Source: Phallusia mammillata
Taxonomy: Eukaryota > Chordata > Ascidiacea > Phlebobranchia > Ascidiidae
Assembly: GCA_003260075.1 (NCBI GenBank)
Contig: QLIY01000469.1
Span: forward strand, 59,091 to 123,090
Length of the DNA stretch: 64,000 bases
Reading direction: 5' to 3'
Below the pieces are notes generated by a model, which had not been told where the DNA came from, made no database searches, and worked only from the letters and a program-made list of their open reading frames with translations. A program made the position numbers and the translations under genes. Positions 21,161 to 31,993 of the stretch are shown piece after piece; positions within the stretch are counted from its first letter, which is position 1; every line of letters starts with the position of its first letter.

Positions 21161-22025
21161 NATTTGTTTTGGGTTTGCTTGGTTGGTTGAGCATAATTTG
21201 TCATTCGTGGCAGCATTTTGTTGTTTAGCTTTAACTGTGGGTTGAGAAGGCTTAACAGTTATTCAAATAATTTATTCAAATAAATCGATTGCTTTAACAT
21301 TTATTTGTTGTTATAACTTATAGTTGTTAACTTATAAGTTGGATTTGTTGTTAACTTATAAGTTGGATTTTGTTCCAAAGCACAAGGTCGCAATAACAGA
21401 TTGAGTAAAACAACTTTGAATTGAAACCTGATTCGCAGAGACTAACTGAAGTTTGTTTAAGAGAATTGCCACACAATGCTGCAAATTTAAACGAATCAGA
21501 AAGATGGAAACAAATAGCAGAAAAACGTTTTACAAGTGGTGCAACAGAACTAAAAGCAGTGTTTCAGAGCAGACCTTAACGACCCAAAATAACCTCATTT
21601 TAGGTTGTTTTATTGCAGCTCAGAATTTTACTGAGTTCTGCCTGATTAGTCAAGCGTTGTTGCAGCAGGTTGCGGCAATTTGCTTCGTGAATTGCAGTGT
21701 GGGTGAAGATGCGTGAGTGGTTCGTATGAAATATGAACAGTTTTTTGGTTGACGTTGTTATAGCTTTAAAATATCAAGAGATAAAATTATTTCTGCAGTT
21801 CCACCTTACAATAGATGTGGTAGTTCATGATTGCATATATTTTAATACTTTTGGAGTTAAGGTTTAGTTTTATAAAACAATTTTAGTATTATAACCTATC
21901 GACTCAATGCTTCACAAATAACTTCCAGGATTAATTAGCTATTAACCGACCCCAACCTAAGTTGACGACTTTAAAGACTTTTTAAAAATCGATATTAAAT
22001 AATCTCAGTGAACTCTCGATTAAAG
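21161..22025. other. Spacer between copies G and H, starting at an undetermined base
   Basis: Begins with n at 21161 (a join). It contains the TTTGGGTTTGCTTGGTTGG block and a degraded version of the spacer module (CAGAGACTAACTGAAG ... AACGAATCAGAAAG, 21.43-21.50 kb). No gene. Confidence 0.5.
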
Positions 22026-23257
22026 ATGAAGGTAATAATGGCAGGAGTATCAAAAACTGGAACCAAAACAATGGCAGAAGCTTTACGAATATTGGGACTT
22101 ACAGTGCACGACACTATGAAACATTTTCTCTATCACCGACAGGTATTTGGGTCGTTTGTGGCATTTTAAACCTTGGTGAGAAAGGTGATTATTTCCCACG
22201 CAGGTTTGGTATGGTTACATTGATGGGAAGGCGACGTTGGATGATATTCGTGAGTCTTACAAACATGTCGATGCCGTCACTGATATTCCTGTCCATATAT
22301 TTTGGGAGCAACTGGCCGAAGCTTTTCCAGAGGCCAAAGTACAATCGTTAATCTAACTGAATTATTTTATTACTGTGCGTCGTTTCAGATAATCCTAACA
22401 CAACGAGATGAGGAAAGCTACATTCGCAGCGCAAAAAACATGAGAAATATGTTAGCAAACAACAAATCATGTATATTCCTTTTCACATTTTCCCCAACTG
22501 GATGGAAATATTTCAAATTCCTTCGACTGTTTCGTAAGTTTTGAAAAAGTTTGAAAAATGTTTTGTTAGGGCTTAAACTATCTGGTAAATAGAATGTTAA
22601 AACAAGTAAATTGACAGTATATAGGAATGCCAGCTTTCTACTTATTTTACAGTGGGTGTCATGAATGGTCATCGGCCCTTTCTCCCATTTACAAACTGGC
22701 CTTTTAGCGCCACCCTACAGACCATAAGGTACAGACAACATAATGCAGCTGTTCTCATGGTGAGTTGCTGATAGAAGCCTTGGGTAGAAAGTTGAAAAAA
22801 CAAACAGGCTTAATTTGGGTCTTTACAGTCGACAGTACGTTTGTGTGGTAACTTCTTCTTAGTACATTCGAGCCTAGTTCGGACTTTATTTAGGTAAATT
22901 TCACTTAGGTCAGAATATGGGCTTGCATTTTGGGCTTTCGTCTTTGATTTTGGCCCTGTTTACAAATCTTTGCTAAATTGCTGATGTTTTATACTAGCAA
23001 GCTGCTTCGTATCTTTCCAGAACGCTCCCAAGGACAGGTTGCTTGTGTACAGCGTGAAGGAAGGATGGAAACCATTGTGCAACTTCTTAAACCTTCCAAT
23101 CCCAAATCGCCCGTTTCCACACAAAAATATTAGGGCGACTGTGTTTGATGATAGGGTGAAAAACGACCCAACATTTCAGAAGATGAAATGTGAAGCTTTT
23201 GTAATTGTGTCATCGTTATTCTGTCTTATGGCAGCGTGCGTTTCTTATTTTATGTAA
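22026..23257 (+). CDS. Sulfotransferase-like copy H (apparently complete)
   Basis: Exons 22026-22142, 22204-22338, 22389-22533, 22653-22759 and 23021-23257; 246 codons plus stop. P-loop GVSKTGTKT, exon 2 with IDGKATLDDIRESYKHVDAV, exon 3 with ILTQRDEESYIRSAKNMRNM, exon 4 with NGHRPFLPFTNWPF, exon 5 with SVKEGWKPLCNFLN and a hydrophobic tail ending CVSYFM. Exon 2 to beyond the 3' end is repeated almost identically 2,411 bp downstream (copy I). A hAT-like element follows the stop by about 50 bp. The P-loop and the arginine/serine of the exon 3 motif are present, so catalytic competence is plausible; the substrate is unknown. Confidence 0.8.
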
Positions 23258-23306
23258 CTACATGGTAAATTTCAACATCTGACCAAAAAATGAGAATGCA
23301 ATAGTG

Positions 23307-23638
23307 CAGTGGTTCCCAAACTGTGGGCCATGGCCCAGTAGTGGACCACCAAGACATTTTCAATGGGCCACAGAGCCATTTGAATAGATTCTACTGTTTT
23401 GTAATCTTACTGTAGATGTTATGCGCTTTGTTTTGAAAAACGTAATTTTTGCAAAGAATTCTGAATCTTGTAGCCAAATTTCAGGAGCATGTATCTCATT
23501 AAAAATAAATTGCTGGAAAATTTCGCCTGTTTTTGAGTTATTTTTTTGTTTGTGCCCAAATTTACAGCACGTGGTGGGCCACGAATCGCTATTAAATAGA
23601 CATTTGGGCCACAGACCAAAAAAGTTTGGGAACCCCTG
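23307..23638. mobile_element. hAT-like element with 8-bp target duplication (unit 1)
   Basis: Ends CAGTGGTTCCCAAACT and AGTTTGGGAACCCCTG, flanked by CAATAGTG at 23299-23306 and 23639-23646. It is 332 bp with no transposase frame. A duplicate at 25718-26049 has the right flank changed to CACTAGTG. Confidence 0.85.
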
Positions 23639-23644
23639 CAATAG

Positions 23645-24540
23645 TGTATAGTGCTCATATATTTGCTGAGTCATGCGATATAGCTGCCTCGTCACGCAGC
23701 GTTTTGACGAATAAAACTTCAACACGTGTCCTTCAATGGCAAGATTATTATCTGGTTATAGCGCTGCAGCTACACCTTTATTCAAAAGAGTTGATGGGAC
23801 AAGTTTTTATATACACGGTTGCCCATCGGTCAAATCTTGCGGTAAGAAATGAAAAAGTACAGAAAGGCGAATTGCACGATGCGGTTCCAAAACAGAAATT
23901 AAATACAGGCAATAAATTTGGTTGGTCGAAGCATTTGATTGTTGCCACAAAATTCTCTGTGTCAAACAGGCGCGACGTTACCACCCGTGCATCATGCAAA
24001 AAAAGACATTCAAGGTCACGATTTGTGGTTGAAAATTTTTCCGGATGTGCGTGATTCACTAAACGTAGCAAATGTAAGTATGTTGTAGCAATGCTTGGTT
24101 TAATTATGTGACTGGAAATCGCTGAAGGTTTAGTTTAAATTTCAAGTTAGCGAAGAAAAAAGATTGACTGTCCATTTGTGACGAAGTGATTTGGTGGAAG
24201 GTTGGGATTTTAACCATTTAGAAAACGACATTTCTATGGGTTAATGGGAGAATAAATATTTTTAAATTAAAAATAAACTTGTCAGGAGTTTTGCTTGCTG
24301 GTTTCATTTCGTTCTAGTGACAAATTAAAGCAACTACATCTCAGATTGCAAACTACAACAAAATAAACAAGCACTACAAGTTTCAAACTTTTTTGTTTTT
24401 ATCACCATGAAACAATATCAATCAGTGGCGATGTGTAAAACAATTGTGGAATAGTTTCTGGAATAGTCCAAATTTATTTTCTTCTGTAAAGATTTAAAAG
24501 TTTTAAAAATAAGATTTGACACTTTTCCCATAATTTTTTT
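23645..24540. other. 3' spacer of copy H with repeat-derived ORF
   Basis: Starts with the end of the tRNA-like repeat (CGTCACGCAGCGTTTTGACG). A 142-codon frame (23626-24054) recurs in unit 2 (26037-26465), but it begins inside the hAT element and crosses the repeat. I do not believe it is a gene. The rest is AT-rich. Confidence 0.45.
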
Positions 24541-24614
24541 TTATCATCGTCAGGTATTTAGTTTTTTTGTGGCATTTTAAGCCGTGCTGAAAAAGTGAGT
24601 TATTTTCCACGTAG

Positions 24615-25668
24615 GTTTGGTATGATTACATTGATGGGAAGGCGACGTTGGATGATATTCGTGAGTCTTACAAACATGTCGATGCCGTCACTGATATTCC
24701 TGTCCATATATTTTGGGAGCAACTGGCCGAAGCTTTTCCAGAGGCCAAAGTACAATCGTTAATCTAACTGAATTATTTTATTACTGTGCGTCGTTTCAGA
24801 TAATCCTAACACAACGAGATGAGGAAAACTACATTCGCAGTGCAAAAAACATGAGAAATATGTTAGCAAACAACAAGTCATGTATATTCCTTTTCACATT
24901 TTCCCCAACTGGATGGAAATATTTCAAATTCCTTCGACTGTTTCGTAAGTTTTGAAAAAGTTTGAAAAATGTTTTGTTAGGGCTTAAACTATCTGGTAAA
25001 TAGAATGTTAAAACAAGTAAATTGACAGTATATAGGAATGCCAGCTTTCTACTTATTTTACAGTGGGTGTCATGAATGGTCATCGGCCCTTTCTCCCATT
25101 TACAAACTGGCCTTTTAGCGCCACCCTACAGACCATAAGGTACAGACAACATAATGCAGCTGTTCTCATGGTGAGTTGCTGATAGAAGCCTTGGGTAGAA
25201 AGTTGAAAAAACAAACAGGCTTAATTTGGGTCTTTACAGTCGACAGTACGTTTGTGTGGTAACTTCTTCTTAGTACATTCGAGCCTAGTTCGGACTTTAT
25301 TTAGGTAAATTTCACTTAGGTCAGAATATGGGCTTGCATTTTGGGCTTTCGTCTTTGATTTTGGCCCTGTTTACAAATCTTTGCTAAATTGCTGATGTTT
25401 TATACTAGCAAGCTGCTTCGTATCTTTCCAGAACGCTCCCAAGGACAGGTTGCTTGTGTACAGCGTGAAGGAAGGATGGAAACCATTGTGCAACTTCTTA
25501 AACCTTCCAATCCCAAATCGCCCGTTTCCACACAAAAATATTAGGGCGACTGTGTTTGATGATAGGGTGAAAAACGACCCAACATTTCAGAAGATGAAAT
25601 GTGAAGCATTTGTAATTGTGTCATTGCTATTCTGTTTTATGGCAGCGTGCGTTTCTTATTTTATGTAA
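24615..25668 (+). pseudogene. Sulfotransferase-like copy I (no exon 1; crossover hybrid)
   Basis: Exons 2-5 are present and open: 24615-24749, 24800-24944, 25064-25170 and 25432-25668. Upstream only the last dozen bases of an exon 1 remain (ATCATCGTCAG|GTATTT, near 24543-24559); the start codon and P-loop are missing. Its 5' intron and exon 2 start are copy J type, the rest is copy H type. It is either a non-functional product of unequal crossing-over, or a set of alternative downstream exons that could be joined to exon 1 of copy H. The open frame across four exons shows it is recent. Confidence 0.7.
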
Positions 25669-25717
25669 CTACATGGTAAATTTCAACATCAGACCAAAAA
25701 ATGAGAATGCAATAGTG

Positions 25718-26049
25718 CAGTGGTTCCCAAACTGTGGGCCATGGCCCAGTAGTGGACCACCAAGACATTTTCAATGGGCCACAGAGCCATTTGAATAGAT
25801 TCTACTGTTTTGTAATCTTACTGTAGATGTTATGCGCTTTGTTTTGAAAAACGTAATTTTTGCAAAGAATTCTGAATCTTGTAGCCAAATTTCAGGAGCA
25901 TGTATCTCATTAAAAATAAATTGCTGGAAAATTTCGCCTGTTTTTGAGTTATTTTTTTGTTTGTGCCCAAATTTACAGCACGTGGTGGGCCACGAATCGC
26001 TATTAAATAGACATTTGGGCCACAGACCAAAAAAGTTTGGGAACCCCTG
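25718..26049. mobile_element. hAT-like element, duplicated copy (unit 2)
   Basis: Same 332-bp element as 23307-23638, copied together with the 2,411-bp unit. Confidence 0.85.
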
Positions 26050-26055
26050 CACTAG

Positions 26056-27010
26056 TGTATAGTGCTCATATATTTGCTGAGTCATGCTATATAGCTGCCT
26101 CGTCACGCAGCGTTTTGACGAATAAAACTTCAACACGTGTCCTTCAATGGCAAGATTATTATCTGGTTATAGCGCTGCAGCTACACCTTTATTCAAAAGA
26201 GTTGATGGGACAAGTTTTTATATACACGGTTGCCCATCGGTCAAATCTTGCGGTAAGAAATGAAAAAGTACAGAAAGGCGAATTGCACGATGCGGTTCCA
26301 AAACAGAAATTAAATACAGGCGATAAATTTGGTTGGTCGAAGCATTTAATTGTTGCCACAAAATTCTCTGTGTCAAACAGGCGCGACGTTACCACCCGTG
26401 CATCATGCAAAAAAAGACATTCAAGGTCACGATTTGTGGTTGAAAATTTTTCCGGATGTGCGTGATTCACTAAACGTAGCAAATGTAAGTATGTTGTAGC
26501 AATGCTTGGTTTAATTATGTGACTGGAAATCGCTGAAGGTTTAGTTTAAATTTCAAGTTAGCGAAGAAAAAAGATTGACTGTCCGTTTGTGACGAAGTGA
26601 TTTGGTGGAGGGTTGGGATTTTAACCATTTAGAAAACGACATTTCTATGGGTTAATGGGAGAATAAATATTTTTAAATTAAAAATAAACTTGTCAGGAGT
26701 TTTGCTTGCTGGTTTCATTTCGTTCTAGTGACAAATTAAAGCAACTACATCTCAGATTGCAAACTACAACAAAATAAACAAGCACTACAAGTTTTAAACT
26801 TTTTTGTTTTTATCACCATGAAACAATATCAATCAGTGGCGATGTGTAAAACAATTGTGGAATAGTTTCTGGAATAGTCCAAATTTATTTTCTTCTGTAA
26901 AGATTTAAAAGTTTTAAAAATAAGATTTGACACTTTTCCCATAATTTTTTTTATCATCGTCAGGTATTTAGTTTTTTTGTGGCATTTTAAGCCGTGCTGA
27001 AAAAGTGAGT
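26056..27010. other. 3' spacer of copy I
   Basis: Second copy of the unit 1 spacer; AT-rich, no gene. It ends with the exon 1 stub ATCATCGTCAGGTATTT near 26955. Confidence 0.5.
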
Positions 27011-27260
27011 TATTTTCCACGTAGGTTTGGTATGATTACATTGATGGGAAGGCGACGTTGGATGATATTCGTGAGTCTTACAAACATGTCGATGCCGTCA
27101 CTGATTACCCAACCTACAATTTTTGGGAGCAACTGGCTGAAGCTTTTCCAGAGGCCAAGGTACAACCTTCAAAACAAATTTATTTAAATTGAGTAGAGGC
27201 TACTTTTCTTTCAGGTACGGTCTGGCTGCAGCGCATGTAGTCATGATCCACCGATTGTGA

Positions 27261-27528
27261 CATGCCAGTCTGCAGAGTGTGGCAGCTGCACGCGCGATTA
27301 TTTTTTGTAAAAAATTTTGCACGCCATCTTTGGGGGGTTGCACGCGGAAATTTCGCTCCAAATGCGTTTAATGGGCCTGTCTTGACTTCTTTTACCTGCT
27401 ATGCGCCTGCTGAACTTGGCCTCGCACGCGAACTTACGGGTCGTGCACGCGCGCACGCGGGACATGTTGGTCCTTCACGCACGAGATCTCGTCGGGAACT
27501 GCCATGTTCTGCAGACTGGGTGACATGC
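27261..27528. mobile_element. GC-rich insertion with short inverted ends
   Basis: Left end CATGCCAGTCTGCAG (27261-27275), right end CTGCAGACTGGGTGACATG (27510-27528), imperfectly complementary. The surrounding repeat occurs at 12.73-12.83 kb without this segment. The interior is rich in CG and CACGCGCG, unlike the AT-rich neighbourhood. Confidence 0.5.
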
Positions 27529-28034
27529 ACTGTTTGCGCTCCATGACTTTTCAACGTTGCGTAGCTTTTTCCTTGACAATTGTGCAGTGCCATTGTGACG
27601 CTATGAATTAAGTTGTTAAGTTGAAGTGAATTGACTTCTTGGTACAATTTTCTCATTGTGTTGTTCACTGTTCATCATTTGCAGATAGTTTACACCAACC
27701 GGGATGTGAAAAGCCTGCTTCGCAGCGCAATGAACCAGCATACTGCGATGGCTAACAACACAACAAGTAATTTCCTTCTCATGTTTTCACCAACTGGATG
27801 GAGGTTTTTCAAATTCCTTCAAACATTTCGTAAGTATCAGAACAACAACAACAACAACACATGTGGCCTTCAAGTCATACACTCGTGGACTTATGTGGCC
27901 TTTGTTGTACCTTTTATGTTAACTTACTTTGAACGGTTTAAGAAACCTAAACCAAGAAATAACATGAAAAACACACTCAATGCGGCCACTTCGAACCATC
28001 ATGAATAAAAAAGTTTCCCACCATTGTTCTAGTC

Positions 28035-28479
28035 CAGTGGTTCTCAACCGGGGGTCCGCGAAGCGTTTTCAGGGGGTCCGCGACAACTTCCTAATTTTGC
28101 AGACAACGATATTGATAAAGCTCTATTTAAAAAAATATGTCTCACCGTTTTAAAATAGCATGAAACTTGTTTAAAATCGTTCTTCCTAGGCGACAAACCA
28201 AAATGCATTGTGACATTTTAACCCATTGTGATGCAACAGAGGTAAATTTTCAGTGGCAAACAACGTCACATCACAATGCTCTTTATTATTGAGTTCGGAT
28301 GTCGCAGCCCAGTCAAAATAATTGAAATTTTGGTCCTGGACCAAACGTGGTTGGTATATTCTGCACCTTTTTTGGGTTGCTTGTTAATAAAAAAAAGACA
28401 AAATTACCAAAACCTTCAAAGGGTCCGCGACAAGCTTCACAGTACCAAAAGGGGTCCGCAAAGGCAAAAAGGTTGAGAA
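28035..28479. mobile_element. hAT-like element in intron 3 of copy J
   Basis: Starts CAGTGGTTCTCAACCGGGGG with repeated GGGGTCCGCG motifs; the right end GGTTGAGAA is truncated before the expected CCACTG. There is no transposase frame. Confidence 0.65.
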
Positions 28480-29044
28480 TATGTTACAATTTCCCACCAT
28501 CTGCCATGAAACAAATATCTTAAAACGAAAATTAAACACAAGGATCTTATACTTCTGATTAAACAAACTAGACAATTCCTTTCCTATTTTATTGTTCCAT
28601 TGCAGTTGGGATTATAGAAGGGCCTCGACCTCTTTTCCCTTTTACAAAGTGGCCCGACAGTGCCATCTTGCGGACAGTCAGATACAGACAACATAATGCA
28701 GCTGTTCTCATGGTGAGTTGCTGAAATATTGTTGCTGGACGCTTTGTAGTTCGATTTTTTGTTTGTTTCCAGAACGCTTCCAAGGATAGGTTGCTTGTGT
28801 ACAGCGTGAAGGAAGGATGGGAACCATTGTGCAACTTCTTAAACCTTCCAATCCCAGATCGTCCATTTCCACACAAAAATAGTGGTGCAACTTTATTTGA
28901 TGATCGGGTGAAAAACGACCCAACATTTCAGAAGATGAAACGTGAAGCTTTTGTAATTGTGTCATTTCTAATCTGTCTTATAGCAGCGTGTGTTTCTTAT
29001 TTTCTTTAACTCTGTGTTAAATGTCACCATTCGACCAAATAATG

Positions 29045-29265
29045 AGAATGTAATGGCGTATAATGCTTATGTATTTGCTGATTCGTGCTACAGAGTTGCT
29101 TCGTCACGCAACGTTTCGACGAATAAAATTTCAACACGTGTCCTTCAATGGCATGATTACTTTCTGGTTCGGCTTATGCGACATCTGAGATCGTGATGTT
29201 GCTTGAAATCGACAAATATCCAAGCACGGTCAACTTCTATCCGAACCCACGACCCATTTTATTGG
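29045..29265 (-). repeat. tRNA-like (SINE-like) repeat downstream of copy J
   Basis: Matches 5311-5515 in reverse (GACAAATATCCAAGCACGG and neighbours). The B-box end is degraded (CCGAACCCACGACCC). Confidence 0.5.
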
Positions 29266-29269
29266 AAAA

Positions 29270-29836
29270 TCGTCGACATCTGAAAGGCATCTGAATAACT
29301 AAAAAATTATAAAAAAAATATTTATGAAAAAAATCGAAGATAAAGTAATTTTATAGATTACTTTAAAAAGTTGGTCAAAGTTAACATGCAAAAATATGGT
29401 TAATCCCCAACACAAGTCGTTGTAAGAACATCAGTTTCGAGTTTTGCTGCATTATGCCTGGCAGCAATAGCTTATTTAACAACAAGTTTGTTAAAAATTA
29501 TATTTTGGCAAACTGTTTTAAGGCAAAAGAGCTAAACTTCGATTCGTATATTTGGTTCTTCAAGCTTTTTAATTTAGTCTAGGGTTATAAGTCCGTCTTG
29601 GCTTAAGTTTGAATTAAACGGGTTTCATTTTGACCTGAATTTACGGTTTGCTGCAGTTGCAACGTTGTACTTTACTTTTTATTAAATTAGCTCCAGAATC
29701 ATCATCCAACGTAACTTTGTATATCTTTGTTGATGCATCAAACTTCGGCGAGTGACAGTTAAAACCAAAAGAATGTAACCTGCGTATAGAAAACTACAAT
29801 TAAATGTAACTTAACTTTTTTTTATTTTACTTGCAG
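29270..29836. other. Intron-3-like remnant upstream of copy K
   Basis: Resembles intron 3 of copy M (for example CTAGGGTTATAA, and AACTTTGTATATCTTTGTTG compared with 34.69 kb). No exons 1-3 are found. It includes ATGCCTGGCAGCAATAG, also near 16.1, 59.35 and 63.33 kb. Confidence 0.45.
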
Positions 29837-30198
29837 TCACACTGTTTGAGGGTCTGGCACCTTCTGTCCCGTTTTTCAAGTGGCCTGATAGCGCCATCTT
29901 GCGGACAATAAAATACAGACAACATAATTCAAATGTTCTCATGATGAGTTGCTGAAATTTTAATGCTTTAAACTTTATGAGTCGATTTGTTTCTTCCAAG
30001 AACGCACCCAAGGACAGGTTGCTTGTGTATAGCGTGAAGGAAGAATGGGAACCATTGTGCAAGTTCTTAAACCTTCCAATCCTTTTTTCGACGATCGATA
30101 TAAAAACGACCCAACATTTCAGAAGATGAAATGGGAAGTTTGTTTATTTGTGTCATTTTTTATCTCAATTGTAGCCGTATTTGTTTTTTGCTTTAGCT
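29837..30198 (+). pseudogene. Sulfotransferase-like copy K (exons 4-5, dead)
   Basis: Exon 4 29837-29943 encodes LFEGLAPSVPFFKWPDSAIL. Its donor is ATGAGT instead of GTGAGT, and so is lost. Exon 5 begins at 30001 (NAPKDRLLVYSVKEEWEPLC) and then loses the NRPFPHKNHGAT part, with a frameshift before the DDRYKND segment. Exons 1-3 are missing. It is closest to copy M. Confidence 0.75.
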
Positions 30199-30732
30199 GA
30201 CTGCCACAAATTTGTTGTTTTTATTTCAAATTCCCTGACTTACCGTATGTTTTGGCCATTAATAAATCTTAGGCCGTGATCTTGTGTTTTATAGGCCTAC
30301 TGGATAGAACGGACGACCCTAAGAATCTAAAAACCACAATCAAAACTCAAAACAAAAATTCATTATCGATCGTTTGTCGTCCCCGAATATTTAAATTCTG
30401 ACCGGTTACCGGCATTGCAATAAAACGGGTAATCCCCTGGGTTTTGATTAAAATAAACTTGAATTTGTGTTTGAGATTGATCAACACTATGGAGTAAAGG
30501 AGTAAAAGAGATTGCATGTTTCAGATAAACCCTTCCAGTGAGTGCTTCTTTGTTATCACTTACTAAATTTTCTTTAAATCCTTTTTAATGATTTTTAAAT
30601 TGCTCATAAATTCCAGTGAGATATTTTTTTACAATTTTAAAAGGATTACTCTTATGTAACTTGTGTTTTACTGGAACAAACACTCTTATAAATTTGTATG
30701 GCAGTTGGGTATGTTTAGTTGCAATACACTAT
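30199..30732. other. 3' spacer of copy K, no gene seen
   Basis: AT-rich. Near its end it contains GGCAGTTGGGTATG, which matches the 3' flank of copy M at 35.26 kb. Confidence 0.45.
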
Positions 30733-30950
30733 TGTGGGATTGTCATCTGAACAAACGTATTTGACAAGTATATCAATCAACACCCCATGCATTTAATTCA
30801 CAGCTGTATACCCCACAGCTGTATACCATTTGTTGTCACCTTTTGTTGACTGTTCGTTGACAATTGTACGTATATATACATGTTGTTTCGAAAGATACCA
30901 TATCACTTGATATACTTGTCAAATACGTTTGTTCAGATCACAATCCCACA
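30733..30950. mobile_element. 218-bp terminal-inverted-repeat MITE with visible empty site
   Basis: About 44-bp inverted ends start TGTGGGATTGTCATCTGAAC and continue with AACGTATTTGACAAGTATAT. The flanks are CTAT on both sides (30729-30732 and 30951-30954). The homologous flank of copy M (about 35.27-35.29 kb) reads ATACACTATCTAC with no insertion, which gives the empty site and a 4-bp target duplication. Confidence 0.8.
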
Positions 30951-31924
30951 CTATCTACCTGACAAAGGTTTATATTTTTGAAAAACAAAGCTCATTATCA
31001 TGTGAATGCTAACATTTACCTGTTCCATCACATTGATAATAATGCTTAAGTTCTGTGTGACATTTGTTTGTAAATGATTTTTTTCAACTGTTTTTTGTGA
31101 AAGTATATTTCATCCTAACTAAAAACCTTTGTCTAACCTAGTATTATTGAAACGGTCAAAATAATCACTTAAATGTTATAGTTGGAATAATCGAGGGACC
31201 TCGACCACTTTTCCCATTTACAAACTGGCCCTTTAGTGCCATCCTGCGGAGAGTTAGATACAGAGAACATCATGCAAATATTCTCATGGTGAGTTACTGA
31301 AATATTGTTGCTGGACGCTTTGTAAACGTTGTTTACATACATGCGTTTATACCAGAACGATTACCAACAGGGCATTATTTTTTGCTGTGTCATACCATAT
31401 TTTTCATTCGTCATGCTACGTTTCTGTTGTGATCGGTTCGGCCCCAATCATTGTGAAAACTGTTGGGCGACTGGAGGGCACTTGAGAGTTTGTAACATAA
31501 AATTTTGTGTTCACTTTTGTGCACTGAAAAATGCACAAAAGTCATTTGGAAGACTGGCTGTTTTTTGCGGCACTAAACTGTTATCGTCTTTTTCCTGTAT
31601 TGTCGAGTCGTTATCTGTTTTATTCACAAGTGTTAACGCTTCAGTTAGCCTAATGAGACTGGATTATCTGTCTCAAGTCTAAACTGTCGTCACAAACCAA
31701 AATCTAATTTTATACTTAATCAAGCGTGAATTCACTTTTACGCTTATAGACCTCTGTGCAGTACTTCTAGTTTAAATTAGACGTAAACTATTTAGCAGGG
31801 CTATGCCCATAAATACTTACAACCTTTAACACACCACCTTCTGATTTTATTAAATGCAATGTAAAATTATACAAAGTCAAAAACATAACATAACATAAAC
31901 ATCACATATAACATAAACACGACG

Positions 31925-31980
31925 CAGTTGGGCGAGGCCTGTATATATCTGACGCAGCTGGGCGCGGTCTTTATATCCGG
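31925..31980 (+). repeat. Short tandem repeat
   Basis: Two copies of a GACGCAGYTGGGCG-type unit ending in GTCTTTATAT / CTGTATATAT, about 40 bp apart. Confidence 0.5.
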
Positions 31981-31993
31981 TTGCCAGCTTGCG

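Larger units (their letters stand above)
22204..27024 (+). repeat. 2,411-bp tandem duplication (two units)
   Basis: Unit 1 (about 22204-24614) and unit 2 (about 24615-27024) are nearly identical, with scattered single-base differences (for example GAAAGC/GAAAAC in exon 3). The junction lies inside exon 2: the first half of exon 2 of copy I matches copy J, and the second half matches copy H. This is the product expected from unequal crossing-over between the exon 2 of H and that of J. Confidence 0.8.
27025..29009 (+). pseudogene. Sulfotransferase-like copy J (no exon 1)
   Basis: Exons 27025-27159, 27685-27829, 28606-28712 and 28773-29009 are open, with normal lengths and splice sites. Exon 3 reads VYTNRDVKSLLRSAMNQHTA, like copy E. 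As in copy I, only the last bases of exon 1 are found upstream, so no P-loop is encoded. Intron 2 contains a GC-rich insertion (27261-27528) and intron 3 a hAT-like element (28035-28479). Exon 5 is intact with the tail FVIVSFLICLIAACVSYFL. It is a 5'-truncated pseudogene, unless exon 1 is supplied from upstream by splicing or was lost in assembly. Confidence 0.7.

Noticed and set aside
23626-24054. 142-codon frame repeated identically at 26037-26465
   Set aside because: Repetition comes from the 2,411-bp duplication; the frame starts inside a hAT element and runs through a tRNA-like repeat.
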